A stretch of 64,000 nt of DNA from Oerskovia merdavium (GTDB lineage Bacteria; Actinomycetota; Actinomycetes; Actinomycetales; Cellulomonadaceae): positions 1-64,000 of the forward strand of contig NZ_JACSQF010000011.1 in assembly GCF_014836755.1 (NCBI RefSeq), in the 5' to 3' direction. Position 1 is the first letter of the stretch, and each line of letters starts with the position of its first letter. The notes below the pieces were generated by a model that was not told the DNA's origin, made no database searches, and saw only the letters and a list, made by a program, of their open reading frames with translations. Shown here piece after piece: positions 36,970-46,800 of the stretch. Both the position numbers and the translations under genes were made by a program.

Positions 36970-39756
36970 ATGGCGACCCGGACGTCCACCTCGGCGAAAC
37001 GGCCCGCGACCTCCCGCAAGAAGCCCACGGCACGTGGTGCGACGGCCAGGAGATCGGGGGGCCCTACGAGCGCGTCACGCGCTCCGACGGGTTCGCAGGC
37101 GGGTCGTCGACCCGCCCCCTGGCCGGTCCGCGCGGTGCGCGGGCTGTGGCTCGGATGTGCGCACGCGGTCGGCGCGGTCGCACGCAGTATCGGTAAGGGA
37201 GCAAGAGAGCTGGACCCCTCACATCGGCGCGACGGCGTCGCGTTCCTCCTCCTGGCGCTCGCCGTGATCGTCGCGGCCCGCGAGTGGTGGGGGATCTCCG
37301 GCGCGTTCGGCACCGCGGTGCACGCGGTGGCCGCAGGAGTCTTCGGCGTGGCTGCGGTCGCCCTGCCGGTCCTGCTCGTGTGGCTCGCGGTCCGGATCAT
37401 GCGCCACCCCGAACGTTCCCAGGCGAACTCGCGCGTCGCGATCGGCCTGACCTTCATCGTGGTCTCCGTGTGCTCGCTCGTGCACATCGCCGAGGACCTG
37501 CCCGCCCCCCGCGACGGCTTCGCGGCCGTCCAGGACGCGGGCGGCGTGATCGGCTACCTCTTCGCGACGCCGGTGCAGACCGGGCTCACGCAGTGGTTCG
37601 CGGTGCCGCTCTTCCTGCTCTTCGGGTTCTTCGGGATCCTCGTGGTCACCGCGACCCCGGTGCACGCGATCCCGAGCCGCCTGCGCGGCATCTACGACCG
37701 GCTGACGGGCAACCACCGTGAGGGCGAGGACGGGACGGACCCGGACGGTCTCCAGCTGGCCGACGGCGTCTCGCGCCACGATGGCACCGACGAGACCGCG
37801 CCGCGCAAGAAGCGGACCGGGCGTGCCCGCAAGACCAAGGCCGAGCGGGACGCGGACACCGCCGAGCGCGAACGGCTCGACGGCGGCTACGTCGGCGACG
37901 AGGCGTTCGAGCGCGCGGCGATGCTCGAGGCCGAGGAGGAGGCCGCGCGCAAGACGGCCCGCAGCCGCCGGGCCGCGGCCGCCGCAGCGGCACCGCCCGA
38001 CGCGCACGAGGACTTCGGGGACCTGCCCACCCAGGTGATCCCCGCGGTCGGGCGGACCGCCGCGTCGCCCACCGCCCCGCCCCCGCCGCCCCCGAACAAC
38101 CCCGTGCCGCGGGGAGTGCAGCCCATGCTCGAGGGCGACACGGTCTACGTGCTGCCCTCCGAGGACGACCTGGTCAAGGGGGCGCCCCACAAGGTGCGCT
38201 CGGCCGCCAACGACCGCGTCGTCGAGTCCCTCACGCGCGTGTTCGACCAGTTCGAGATCGACGCCAAGGTCACCGGGTTCACGCGCGGCCCCACGGTGAC
38301 CCGGTACGAGGTCGAGGTCGGCCCCGCGGTCAAGGTCGAGCGCATCACGAACCTCTCCAAGAACATCGCCTACGCGGTGGCCTCGGCCGACGTCCGGATC
38401 CTCTCGCCCATCCCGGGCAAGTCCGCGATCGGGATCGAGATCCCCAACACCGACCGCGAGACGGTCGTGCTGGGGGACGTGCTGCGCTCCTCGGTCGCGC
38501 GCCGCACCGAGCACCCCATGGTCATGGGCGTCGGCAAGGACGTCGAGGGCGGCTACGTCGTCGCGAACCTCGCGAAGATGCCGCACATCCTGGTCGCGGG
38601 CGCCACGGGCGCGGGCAAGTCGAGCTTCATCAACTCGATGATCGTCTCGATCCTCATGCGGGCCACGCCCGAGGAGGTGCGCATGGTCCTGGTGGACCCC
38701 AAGCGCGTCGAGCTCACGATCTACGAGGGCATCCCGCACCTCATCACGCCCATCATCACGAGCCCCAAGAAGGCCGCCGAGGCCCTCGAGTGGGTCGTGC
38801 GCGAGATGGACGCCCGGTACGACGACCTCGCGATGTTCGGCTACAAGCACGTCGACGATTTCAACACCGCGGTCCGCGCGGGCAAGGTCAAGCCGCTGCC
38901 GGGCTCGGAGCGCAAGATCGCCACGTACCCGTACCTGCTCGTGGTCGTCGACGAGCTCGCCGACCTCATGATGGTCGCCCCGCGCGACGTCGAGGCCTCG
39001 ATCCAGCGCATCACCCAGCTCGCCCGTGCCGCCGGCATCCACCTGGTCCTCGCGACGCAGCGCCCGTCGGTCGACGTCGTCACGGGGCTCATCAAGGCCA
39101 ACGTGCCCTCGCGCCTCGCGTTCGCGACGTCCTCGCTCGCGGACTCGCGCGTCGTCCTGGACCAACCGGGCGCCGAGAAGCTCATCGGGCAGGGCGACGC
39201 GCTCTTCCTGCCCATGGGGGCGGCCAAGCCCATCCGCGTCCAGGGCGCGTGGGTCGGCGAGAGCGAGGTCCATGCGGTCGTCGAGCACGTCAAGGCGCAG
39301 CTCAAGCCGTCCTACCGCACCGACGTCGCGGCGGCCGCGGCGACCAAGAAGCAGGTCGACGAGGACATCGGTGACGACCTCGACCTCCTGCTGCAGGCCG
39401 CCGAGCTCGTCATCACGACCCAGTTCGGCTCGACCTCGATGCTCCAGCGCAAGCTGCGGGTCGGGTTCGCCAAGGCGGGGCGCCTCATGGACCTGCTCGA
39501 GTCGCGGGAGATCGTCGGACCTTCTGAGGGGTCCAAGGCGCGCGAGGTCATGCTCACGGCCGAGGACCTGCCCGCGACGCTCGCGATGCTGCGCGGCGAG
39601 CCGGACCCTGGCGTCTACGACGGCCAGGGCGGGGGAGGCGGTGCGCCTGCGGGCAACGGCCGCGACTACTCCGACGGCGCCGACGGACACATGCCGCCCG
39701 TCGCGCAGGAGTACCACGACGACGCGGGCGACGAGGCGGACTGGCGCGAGCGCTGA
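36970..39756 (+). CDS. ftsK: DNA translocase FtsK/SpoIIIE
   Basis: FtsK pumps DNA at the septum and coordinates chromosome segregation with division. The 928-residue protein has a basic N-terminus, four membrane spans between about residues 85 and 235, and a charged linker to about 380. The RecA-like motor has Walker A GATGAGKSSF near 543, LVDPKRVEL and Walker B LLVVVDELADLMM. The C-terminal gamma winged helix (LLLQAAELVITTQFGSTSMLQRKLRVGFAKAGRLMDLLE) recognises polar DNA motifs. ATG 36970 is the first start compatible with the family. It ends 16 nt before the convergent CapA-like gene. Confidence 0.96.
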   Translation: MATRTSTSAKRPATSRKKPTARGATARRSGGPTSASRAPTGSQAGRRPAPWPVRAVRGLWLGCAHAVGAVARSIGKGARELDPSHRRDGVAFLLLALAVIVAAREWWGISGAFGTAVHAVAAGVFGVAAVALPVLLVWLAVRIMRHPERSQANSRVAIGLTFIVVSVCSLVHIAEDLPAPRDGFAAVQDAGGVIGYLFATPVQTGLTQWFAVPLFLLFGFFGILVVTATPVHAIPSRLRGIYDRLTGNHREGEDGTDPDGLQLADGVSRHDGTDETAPRKKRTGRARKTKAERDADTAERERLDGGYVGDEAFERAAMLEAEEEAARKTARSRRAAAAAAAPPDAHEDFGDLPTQVIPAVGRTAASPTAPPPPPPNNPVPRGVQPMLEGDTVYVLPSEDDLVKGAPHKVRSAANDRVVESLTRVFDQFEIDAKVTGFTRGPTVTRYEVEVGPAVKVERITNLSKNIAYAVASADVRILSPIPGKSAIGIEIPNTDRETVVLGDVLRSSVARRTEHPMVMGVGKDVEGGYVVANLAKMPHILVAGATGAGKSSFINSMIVSILMRATPEEVRMVLVDPKRVELTIYEGIPHLITPIITSPKKAAEALEWVVREMDARYDDLAMFGYKHVDDFNTAVRAGKVKPLPGSERKIATYPYLLVVVDELADLMMVAPRDVEASIQRITQLARAAGIHLVLATQRPSVDVVTGLIKANVPSRLAFATSSLADSRVVLDQPGAEKLIGQGDALFLPMGAAKPIRVQGAWVGESEVHAVVEHVKAQLKPSYRTDVAAAAATKKQVDEDIGDDLDLLLQAAELVITTQFGSTSMLQRKLRVGFAKAGRLMDLLESREIVGPSEGSKAREVMLTAEDLPATLAMLRGEPDPGVYDGQGGGGGAPAGNGRDYSDGADGHMPPVAQEYHDDAGDEADWRER

Positions 39757-39772
39757 CCGACGGGTCCGGGCC

Positions 39773-41089
39773 TCAGCCCTGGTCCGCGGGTCGGGCGTCC
39801 GGGGTGGCGGCGTCGACCGCGGACGTGCTCCGTCCGCCCAGCCGCGGGGGAGCACCCGTCGCGACCGGGGGCGAGAGCCGCTCGGACGCCGTGGCACCGA
39901 CAGCCGTCCGGACACGCTCGTAGCGTGCCGCGACCTCGGCAGGCCCCACGTTCGCGGTGCCTTCGGCGAGGATCTCAGGGAGCACGTGCACCGCGTGCCT
40001 GCCCAACCGGTCGACGGTCGTCGCGGTCCACCCGAACCCGGTGACACGCGCAGCGCCGCCCGCAGGCTGGGTCACGGTCGCCGTGACCAGGAGCCCCGAC
40101 TCGGTCCCCGGGGTGCAGCACGCGGCGTCCTGGTTGGAGACGTAGTTGCCCAGGCCGTAGGCGACCCACATCCCCTGGCCGTCCGGTCCGCCCGGGAGCA
40201 TCGCGACCGGCTGCGGGACGTGGGCGTGGTGGCCGAGCACCAGGTCGACCTGGCCCGACGCGGCGAGCGCGGTCGCGAGCTCGACCTGCTCCGTGGTGGG
40301 TGCCGACCGGTACTCGACGCCCGCGTGCATGCTCACGACCACGAGGTCCGCGCCCGCCGTGCGAGCCGCCGTCGCACGGGCCACCAGGTCGTCCGGGTCG
40401 AGCAGGGTCACCGACCAGGGCGCCGAGGAGGGGACGGGCATGCCGTTGGTCCCGTACGTCGCGGACAGGTGGGCGACGACGATCTCCCGTCCTGCGCGCT
40501 CGAGCACGTAGAGGGCGGGAGCTGCCGCCTCGGCGGCCGACCGGGCCGTCCCGACGTGCCCCAGGCCGGCCGCGTCGAGCGCGTCGAGCGTGGCGACGAC
40601 CCCGGGCAGCTCCTGGTCCACGGAGTGGTTGGACGCCGTCGAGCACCCGTCCCACCCCTGCTCGCGGAGGTCGGTCGCCAGGTGGGAGTCCGCGACGAAG
40701 GTCGGGAAGCCCTCGGGGCGCCCGCCGGCGGCCGTCAGGGGAACCTCGAGGTGGCACAGCGCCAGGTCCGCCCCCGAGACCCAGGCGTCGGTCCCCGCCA
40801 GGAGCGTGCTGAAGTCGTACCCGGCGGAGCCCGTCCGGGCCGACGCGTGCACGGGGAGGTGGGGCAGGACGTCGCCCGCCGCGACGATCGTGAAGACCGC
40901 GTCGGGCTCGGGCGGGGGGCTCGGGACGGCGGGAGCCGAGGCGGGGGACGAGGAAGCCAGTGCCGGGGGCACCGCGTCGAGGTCGAGGAGGAGGGCCCCG
41001 GAAGCCGCGACGACGGCAGCGACGAGACCGGCGGCAAGGAGCTGGCCGAGCCGGCGGCGGCGTCGGGTCGCGCGGACGTGACGTGTCAC
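39773..41089 (-). CDS. CapA family (poly-gamma-glutamate/capsule type) protein
   Basis: This 438-residue protein has an Arg-rich start and one N-terminal span (signal anchor), so the catalytic part is outside the membrane. The CapA metallophosphatase-like domain shows AAGDVLPH, ADLALCHLEVPL, STASNHSVDQ, LDALDAAGLGHVGTARS, VVVSMHAGVEYRSAPT and LVLGHHAHVPQPV. These are the metal-binding positions of the family. GTG 41089 was chosen because TAGTGT lies 7 nt upstream on that strand; an in-frame GTG at 41158 is the alternative. The role is probably cell-surface polymer related, inferred from family only. Confidence 0.85.
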   Translation of the reverse strand: MTRHVRATRRRRRLGQLLAAGLVAAVVAASGALLLDLDAVPPALASSSPASAPAVPSPPPEPDAVFTIVAAGDVLPHLPVHASARTGSAGYDFSTLLAGTDAWVSGADLALCHLEVPLTAAGGRPEGFPTFVADSHLATDLREQGWDGCSTASNHSVDQELPGVVATLDALDAAGLGHVGTARSAAEAAAPALYVLERAGREIVVAHLSATYGTNGMPVPSSAPWSVTLLDPDDLVARATAARTAGADLVVVSMHAGVEYRSAPTTEQVELATALAASGQVDLVLGHHAHVPQPVAMLPGGPDGQGMWVAYGLGNYVSNQDAACCTPGTESGLLVTATVTQPAGGAARVTGFGWTATTVDRLGRHAVHVLPEILAEGTANVGPAEVAARYERVRTAVGATASERLSPPVATGAPPRLGGRSTSAVDAATPDARPADQG

Positions 41090-41225
41090 GGCTGCGACAC
41101 TAGCGGCATCGCGCGCGCATTCGAAGACCACGTGGTATAGGACGGATGTTCTGTGCACTCTTGCCCGAAGAGTCCTTTTCTGGACGTGGTCGGACGACCG
41201 CTCGCGGAGCGCCTAGGCTTGTCCC

Positions 41226-41825
41226 GTGGTCACAGCCGTCCCGTCCCCCTGGAACTCCGCGAACGCGGTCACTATCGCCCGGATCGCCGTGGTGCCGTTC
41301 TTCGCGTGGGCTCTGCTCGCCGACGGCGGGCACACGGTCACCTGGCGCCTGGTCGCGACGGGACTGTTCGTCCTCGCGGCCGCGACGGACCGGGTGGACG
41401 GTTACCTTGCCAGGAAGTACAACCTGGTCACGGACCTCGGCAAGCTGCTCGACCCCATCGCGGACAAGCTGCTGATCGGAGCCGCGCTCGTGCTGCTGTC
41501 GGCGCTCGGCGACCTCCCGTGGTGGGTCACGATCGTCATCCTGGCCCGCGAGCTGGGCATCACGCTCATGCGGTTCGCGGTGCTCAAGTACACGGTCATG
41601 CCGGCCTCCCGCGGCGGCAAGCTCAAGACGGTCCTGCAGTCCGTGGCCATCTCGATCTTCCTGCTCCCGCTCGACCAGATGCCGTCGTGGATCTCGGTGG
41701 TCGGCTGGATCGTCCTGGTGGCGGCTCTGGTCGTCACGGTCGTCACGGGGGTCGAGTACGCGTACCAGGGCTGGCGCCTGCGTCGGGACGCGCTGCGCGC
41801 CGCTCGGACGTCCGGGCAGGACTGA
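41226..41825 (+). CDS. pgsA: CDP-diacylglycerol-glycerol-3-phosphate 3-phosphatidyltransferase
   Basis: PgsA makes phosphatidylglycerophosphate from CDP-diacylglycerol and glycerol-3-phosphate in the membrane. The 199-residue protein has the CDP-alcohol phosphotransferase motif D-x2-DG-x2-AR-x8-G-x3-D-x3-D in DRVDGYLARKYNLVTDLGKLLDPIADK (residues 55-81) and about six spans. GTG 41226 sits 6 nt after TAGGCT, indicating a leaderless mRNA. It keeps its conserved position between ftsK and cinA, although a CapA-like gene has been inserted. Confidence 0.95.
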   Translation: MVTAVPSPWNSANAVTIARIAVVPFFAWALLADGGHTVTWRLVATGLFVLAAATDRVDGYLARKYNLVTDLGKLLDPIADKLLIGAALVLLSALGDLPWWVTIVILARELGITLMRFAVLKYTVMPASRGGKLKTVLQSVAISIFLLPLDQMPSWISVVGWIVLVAALVVTVVTGVEYAYQGWRLRRDALRAARTSGQD

Positions 41826-41835
41826 GCCGCGCGCC

Positions 41836-42327
41836 ATGGCCACCCCGGACGCGATCGCGCCCCGCGAGGCCGTGGGCGTGCTCGAGGCCGCGACGTCGAG
41901 AGGGTGGACCGTCGCGGTCGCCGAGTCGCTGACCGGTGGTCTCGTGTGCGCCCGTCTGGTCGCCGTGCCCGGCGCGTCCGCGGTGCTGCGCGGTGGGGTC
42001 GTCGCGTACTCGACGGACCTCAAGCAGAGCGTCCTGGGGGTCGACGGCGAGCTGCTCGCCGAGCGCGGCGCTGTGGACCCGGACGTCGCACGGGAGATGG
42101 CCCAGGGGGTCGCCCGGGAGCTGGGGGCCGACGTCGGCCTCGCGACCACGGGCGTCGCGGGCCCCGATCCCCAGGACGGCAAGGCCCCGGGCCTCGTCTT
42201 CGTGGCGGTCGCGACGCCCGAGCGCACCGAGGTCCGCGAGCTTCGGCTCGAGGGCGGCCGGGCAGAGGTCCGCGAAGCCGCGACCCAGGGAGTGCTCGAG
42301 CTGGCTCGGGCGACGATCAGCGGGTGA
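41836..42327 (+). CDS. cinA: CinA-type nicotinamide-nucleotide amidohydrolase (PncC)
   Basis: This stand-alone C-terminal CinA domain, 163 residues, is expected to deamidate NMN to nicotinic acid mononucleotide in pyridine nucleotide recycling. It shows the family patterns VAVAESLTGGLVCARLVAVPGASAVLRGGVVAYSTDLK and TTGVAGPDPQDGKAPGLVFVAVA. It starts 10 nt after pgsA and is in the same operon. The N-terminal competence-damage domain of long CinA proteins is absent, as usual for actinobacteria. Confidence 0.93.
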   Translation: MATPDAIAPREAVGVLEAATSRGWTVAVAESLTGGLVCARLVAVPGASAVLRGGVVAYSTDLKQSVLGVDGELLAERGAVDPDVAREMAQGVARELGADVGLATTGVAGPDPQDGKAPGLVFVAVATPERTEVRELRLEGGRAEVREAATQGVLELARATISG

Positions 42328-42639
42328 AGGTCAGCGGGTGAACTTGCCCTCCGGTGGGACGACCAAGGCCGAGCGCGGGCGAACACGTGGAGAGTTCGTG
42401 AACACCAGGCAACCGCGTGGACTTCCGCGTGGTGCGGGAACAACCTTGGTGAGAAGGACGTTGAACAGCACGTGATCGCCAAGAGGCCATTCAACAGATC
42501 AGCACATGAGACTGCCCCGGGTGCGGGGTACGGTAGGACGATCCCCACGCGAGGGGCGCGGGGAACGACAGGACAGCGAACCACCACCGGAGCCAGGCAG
42601 GCTCCGACGGTCGCACGGGACACGGAAGGGGGCCGCCAG
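42328..42639 (+). promoter_or_regulatory. Upstream region of clgR
   Basis: This 312-nt gap has no gene I can support. It contains short dyads: CGAAC-N9-GTTCG at 42380-42398 and GTTC-GT-GAAC at 42394-42403. These could be operators of ClgR, which is autoregulated in several actinobacteria, but neither matches a published motif exactly. The start codon region has no strong ribosome binding site. Confidence 0.35.
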
Positions 42640-42987
42640 ATGATTGTTCTTCGTCGAGAGATCGGGGACGTGCTGCGAGACGCTCGCCAGCGACAGGGCC
42701 GCACCCTGCGAGAGGTGTCCTCGGCTGCACGCGTCTCCCTGGGTTACCTCAGCGAGGTCGAGCGCGGCCAGAAGGAAGCGTCGTCCGAGCTCCTGGGCTC
42801 CATCTGCGAAGCCCTCGACATCCCCATGTCGTTGGTGCTGCGCGAGGTCAGCGACCGGGTCGCCGTGGCCGAGGGTCTGATGATCCCGGACACGATCCCC
42901 GCAGACTTCGCCGTCACGCTCATGGGTCGCGGAGCGGCTGCAGAGAGCGCGCGGCGCATGCGCGAGGACCTTCAGCCGGTCGGCTGA
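42640..42987 (+). CDS. clgR: ClgR-like XRE family transcriptional regulator
   Basis: ClgR activates clp protease and chaperone genes in actinobacteria. The 115-residue protein has a Cro/C1 helix-turn-helix in [39 protein letters not shown] (residues 10-50). [12 protein letters not shown] and a short C-terminal tail follow. Many ClgR proteins are degraded by Clp proteases through their C-terminus, but no typical AA tail is present here. ATG 42640 is chosen because homologues begin [14 protein letters not shown]. It lies in the usual position after cinA. Confidence 0.88.
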   Translation: MIVLRREIGDVLRDARQRQGRTLREVSSAARVSLGYLSEVERGQKEASSELLGSICEALDIPMSLVLREVSDRVAVAEGLMIPDTIPADFAVTLMGRGAAAESARRMREDLQPVG

Positions 42988-42990
42988 GCC

Positions 42991-43836
42991 TCAGGGCTTC
43001 TGACAGCTCGGACAGTAGAAGATCGGTCGCTCGAACGGCGCCTCGTTCGCCCGGGCGACAGCGACGGGCGTTCCACATCGGTGGCACGCCCGTCGTGCTC
43101 TGCCGTGGACGTGTCGCCGCACGGTTCCCACGCCCTCCGCGACGCTGCGGAGCATCTGGCCCCGTGCGGTCCGCAGGAGCGCCTCCAGGTCGCGGTCGGA
43201 GACGTCGGACACCTGGGTCCACGGCCACATCCCCTGGGCGAACAGGCTCTCGGCCGTGTAGATGGTGCCGAGACCGGCGACCCCGCGCTGGTCCAGCAGG
43301 GCGTCGGCGAGAGGCAGCCCTCGGGCGACGCGAGCGGGAGGTCCGCCCGCGGTCGCCTGCGCCGGGAACCCACCCGTCGCTGCCGCGTCGCGCAGGCGGG
43401 CGAGCGCGAGCAGGACGCCGGAGTCCGGAGCGCTGAGGAAATCGTCCGCGAGGACGTCGGGACCCAGGTGCCCGAGCAGGACCTGCTCGTCACGGGTGCG
43501 GACCACGTCGAGCATGCCGAGCCGTTCGCCGACGCACGTCCACACCTCGTTCGCGAGGACCGCCCGGACGTCCGTGCTGCGTGCGACGGCTCCGTCCGTC
43601 CCTGTGCGGGCGATGCGCCACTGCCCCTCCATCCGCAGGTGGGTGTGCAGGGTCGTCCCGTCGTCGAGGCGGGTCAGGAGATGCTTGGCATACGGCTTGA
43701 CCTCGACGACGGTCCGACCGCTGAGGTCGACCCCGCCCGCGCTCGGCCACCGTAGGTCGGCACGTTCGAGGACCCGCCCGCGCAGCGCTGCGTCGAGGCG
43801 GTCGGCCGTCACCTTGACCACGTCACCCTCGGGCAT
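42991..43836 (-). CDS. nei: Fpg/Nei family DNA glycosylase (endonuclease VIII-like)
   Basis: This 281-residue base-excision enzyme removes oxidised bases and cleaves abasic sites. MPEGDVVKVTADRL supplies the catalytic Pro2 and Glu3, and the MPEGD start is of the Nei type. LLTRLDDGTTLHTHLRMEGQW is the domain-1 strand region, and the C-terminal zinc finger C-x2-C...C-x2-C is in ACHRCGTP and FYCPSCQK. GAGGAG precedes the ATG. It lies 18 nt behind the helicase gene on the same strand, so the two are probably one repair operon. Confidence 0.93.
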   Translation of the reverse strand: MPEGDVVKVTADRLDAALRGRVLERADLRWPSAGGVDLSGRTVVEVKPYAKHLLTRLDDGTTLHTHLRMEGQWRIARTGTDGAVARSTDVRAVLANEVWTCVGERLGMLDVVRTRDEQVLLGHLGPDVLADDFLSAPDSGVLLALARLRDAAATGGFPAQATAGGPPARVARGLPLADALLDQRGVAGLGTIYTAESLFAQGMWPWTQVSDVSDRDLEALLRTARGQMLRSVAEGVGTVRRHVHGRARRACHRCGTPVAVARANEAPFERPIFYCPSCQKP

Positions 43837-43854
43837 CGCGAGCTCCTCGACCGG

Positions 43855-46800
43855 TCATGCGCGCAGGCCTCGCGGGGTGGGGCGGAAGCCCGCCTCCATG
43901 AGCGCGGCGGTCACCCCGAACGCGCGCGACGCGGTGCTGCCCGCGCCGGCGAGGGCGTCGATCCCGTCGATCCGTCCGATGACCATCTTGCCGAGCAGCC
44001 CGGCGCGCGAGGCGCGTGCGAGCTCGGCGCACGCCAGCGCGAGGCGGCGCGCAGAAATCTCGGAGTCGTCGCCGAACGAGAGGAGGGAGCGGCCACCGCG
44101 CTCGACGTACAGGACCAGGTCACCGCCGGCGAGCACGACGACGGAGCCCACCTTGCGCCCGGGTCGATGCGTCGCGCGGGGCGTGCTCCGGGCAGGCCCG
44201 GTGCCCGGTGCGAGCGCGACGGCCGTCGAGGCCCCCATGGTCGCGCTCGCCGCCGTGCGCACCTCCGGACGGCCTCCTGGTGCCGACCCGCTCCGCACCC
44301 CGAGACCGACGGGCGCCCCGCCTCCCGGCTCGTGCGGTACCCGGGGCTCGGGCCAGGGAAGGGCCGCGCCGTACGGGTTGGCCGGGTCGGTCGCGGCCAG
44401 GAGCAGGGCCGAGAGCTCACGGCGCCCCGCCGACTCGGCGGCGTGCTCGCGGTCCTGGGCGTCGGTGCGGAGCTGGTCGACGGCCCCCGGCAGCGCGAAC
44501 TGCGAGCCTCCGAGGTGCTCGACGAAGTAGCCGCGCCGGACGGTGCCCGTGGTCTCGAGCTCGGACAGGACGCGGTAGACGCCGCGGAAGTAGTTCGTCA
44601 CGCCTTCGGAGGGGGCTGCTCCGCGGGTCAGCACACCGTGACGGTCCAGCAGGACCCTCGTCAGGGCGTGCGTGCGCCGGGTGGGGTCGGGTTCGCGCAG
44701 GGGAAGAGCCGACCATCTGCCCGAGCCGCCGCGCAGGTCGGACTCGCCGCGGGCGGCGGCCATCGACCCTGCTCCGAGCGAGGCGAAGCGGCCGCGAGCC
44801 AGAGGGCGGGCACGGACCGGGGCGCGTGGAGCGCGGTGCGCGCCGCCCCCGGGACCGAGCCGGCTGCGCAGGGCCCCGAGCCCGTCGTTGGTGACCCAGC
44901 CCGCCCACACCAGGTCCCACAGGACCTCCAGGGTCGCTGCCTGCGAGGCCTCCGCGAGCTCGGCGATGCGGGGCAGGAAGAAGCCGCCCGAGCCGGTCAG
45001 CAGGTCGACGACCGACCGGTGCAGGTCGGTGTCGAGCGGGCCGTCCTCCTCGAGGGGCGTCACGTCGGGGAGCGTCAGCGGGGCCGCGTCGGCGAGGTGG
45101 AGGCTCACGAGCCCGTCCTTGCCGCCGGGCAACGACGAGTGCCCGCACCACAGGACCTCGCCCGTGGTGGTCAGCTCGTCGAGCAGCGCGGGGGAGTAGT
45201 CGGTCACCCGGGAGGGCAGCACCAGGGTCTCGAGCGCCGAGGCCGGGACCGCGGCCCCCGAGAGCTGCTCGACGACCCGCAGCAGCCCGTCGGTGCCCCG
45301 CAACGTACCGATCCCGTGCCAGCGCGGCAGGAACACCCCCAGGGCCTCGGGAGCGACCGGCTCGACCTCGGCCCGCAGCGCCGCGAGCGACCGGCGCCGC
45401 AGCGTCCGCAGCACCTCGGCGTCGCACCACTCCTCGCCCGTCCCACCGAGGGACTCGGGGCGCAGGCGGCCGCACACCAGCACCCGTGCGGCCTCGAGCC
45501 TCCTCAGCACGCCCGTGGCGACCGCCACGCCGATCCCGTACCGCGCCGCGACCTCGTGCGCCCCGAACGGTCCGTGGGTGCGGGCGTGGCGCCGCACGAG
45601 GTCGCCCACCGGGTCGGGGACCGGTTCGGTGAAGACCTCGGGGATGCCGGTGGGCAGGGCGACCCCCAGCGCGTCCCGCAGCCGCCCGGCGTCCTCGACC
45701 ACGGCCCACTGCTGCGCGACGGCGTCGGGCACCCCGGCCAGACGCACCTGGATCACCCGGCGCGCCCCTTCGAGGCCCGTTAGCCACGCGGGCACCTCCT
45801 CGCGCACCTCCTCGCGCGTGCGCCGCGCGACCTCCGCGGCAGGGAGCGGCCCGAGCCTGCGCAGCAGGTCCCACACGTCCTCCGCGTGCCGCGCCTGGCG
45901 GCTCGGGACCAGGGCGCCGAGCTCGGCCTCGGTCCGTTCGACCGACTCCGGGTCCAGCAGGTCCGCGAGCTGCGAGGCCCCGCCCTCGGTGCCCAGGAGC
46001 TCGGCCAGGAGCGTCGGGTCGAGCGAGAGCGCGGCCGCGCGGCGCTCGGCGAGGGGCGCGTCGCCGTCGTACAGGAACTGGGCCGTGTAACCGAACAGGA
46101 GGGACTGGGCGAAGGGGGACGGGGTCGGGGTCGTGACGTCGACCAGCCGGACCCGGCCCGCCGTCAGGTCCCTCATGAGCTCGGTCAGCGCCGCGACGTC
46201 GAAGTCGTCCTGGAGGCACTCGCGCGCGGCCTCCAGGACGATGGGGAACTCGGGGTACTCGCTCGCGACCGAGAGCAGCTGGGCCGAGCGCTGGCGCTGC
46301 TGCCACAGCGGCTGACGCTTGTCGGGGCGGCGCCGGGGGAGCAGCAGGGCGCGGGCCGCCGCCTCACGGAAGCGCGCGGCGAACATGATGGAGCCGCCGA
46401 GCTCGGCACGGACCTCGTCGAGCACCTCCTCGGGGGCGAGCAGCAGGTCCTCGGCCGTCACGACGGGTGAGCCGGTGGTCCCGGCAGTGCCGCCGGGCTC
46501 CTCGCCCCAGCCGCCGTCTCCCAGGTCCGGGAGCCGCAGCACGATCCCGTCGTCGGAGTGCATGGCCGCGGCGTCGAGCCCGTAGCGGTCGCGCAGCCTC
46601 GCGCCCAGGACCAGCGCCCACGGCGCGTGGACCTTGGCGCCGTAGGGCGAGTGGATGACGACGCGCCAGTCGCCCAGCTCGTCGCGGAACCGCTCGACGA
46701 CGACCGTCCGGTCGTCCGGGACGCGACCCGTGGCCTCGCGCTGGTCGGCGAGGTAGGCGACGAGGTTGTCGGTCGCCCAGGCGTCGAGCCCCGCGTCGCG

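Noticed and set aside
42380-42403. Possible SOS box upstream of clgR
   Set aside because: The CGAAC and GTTCG halves are 9 nt apart, not 4, so it does not fit LexA; it may instead be a different dyad.
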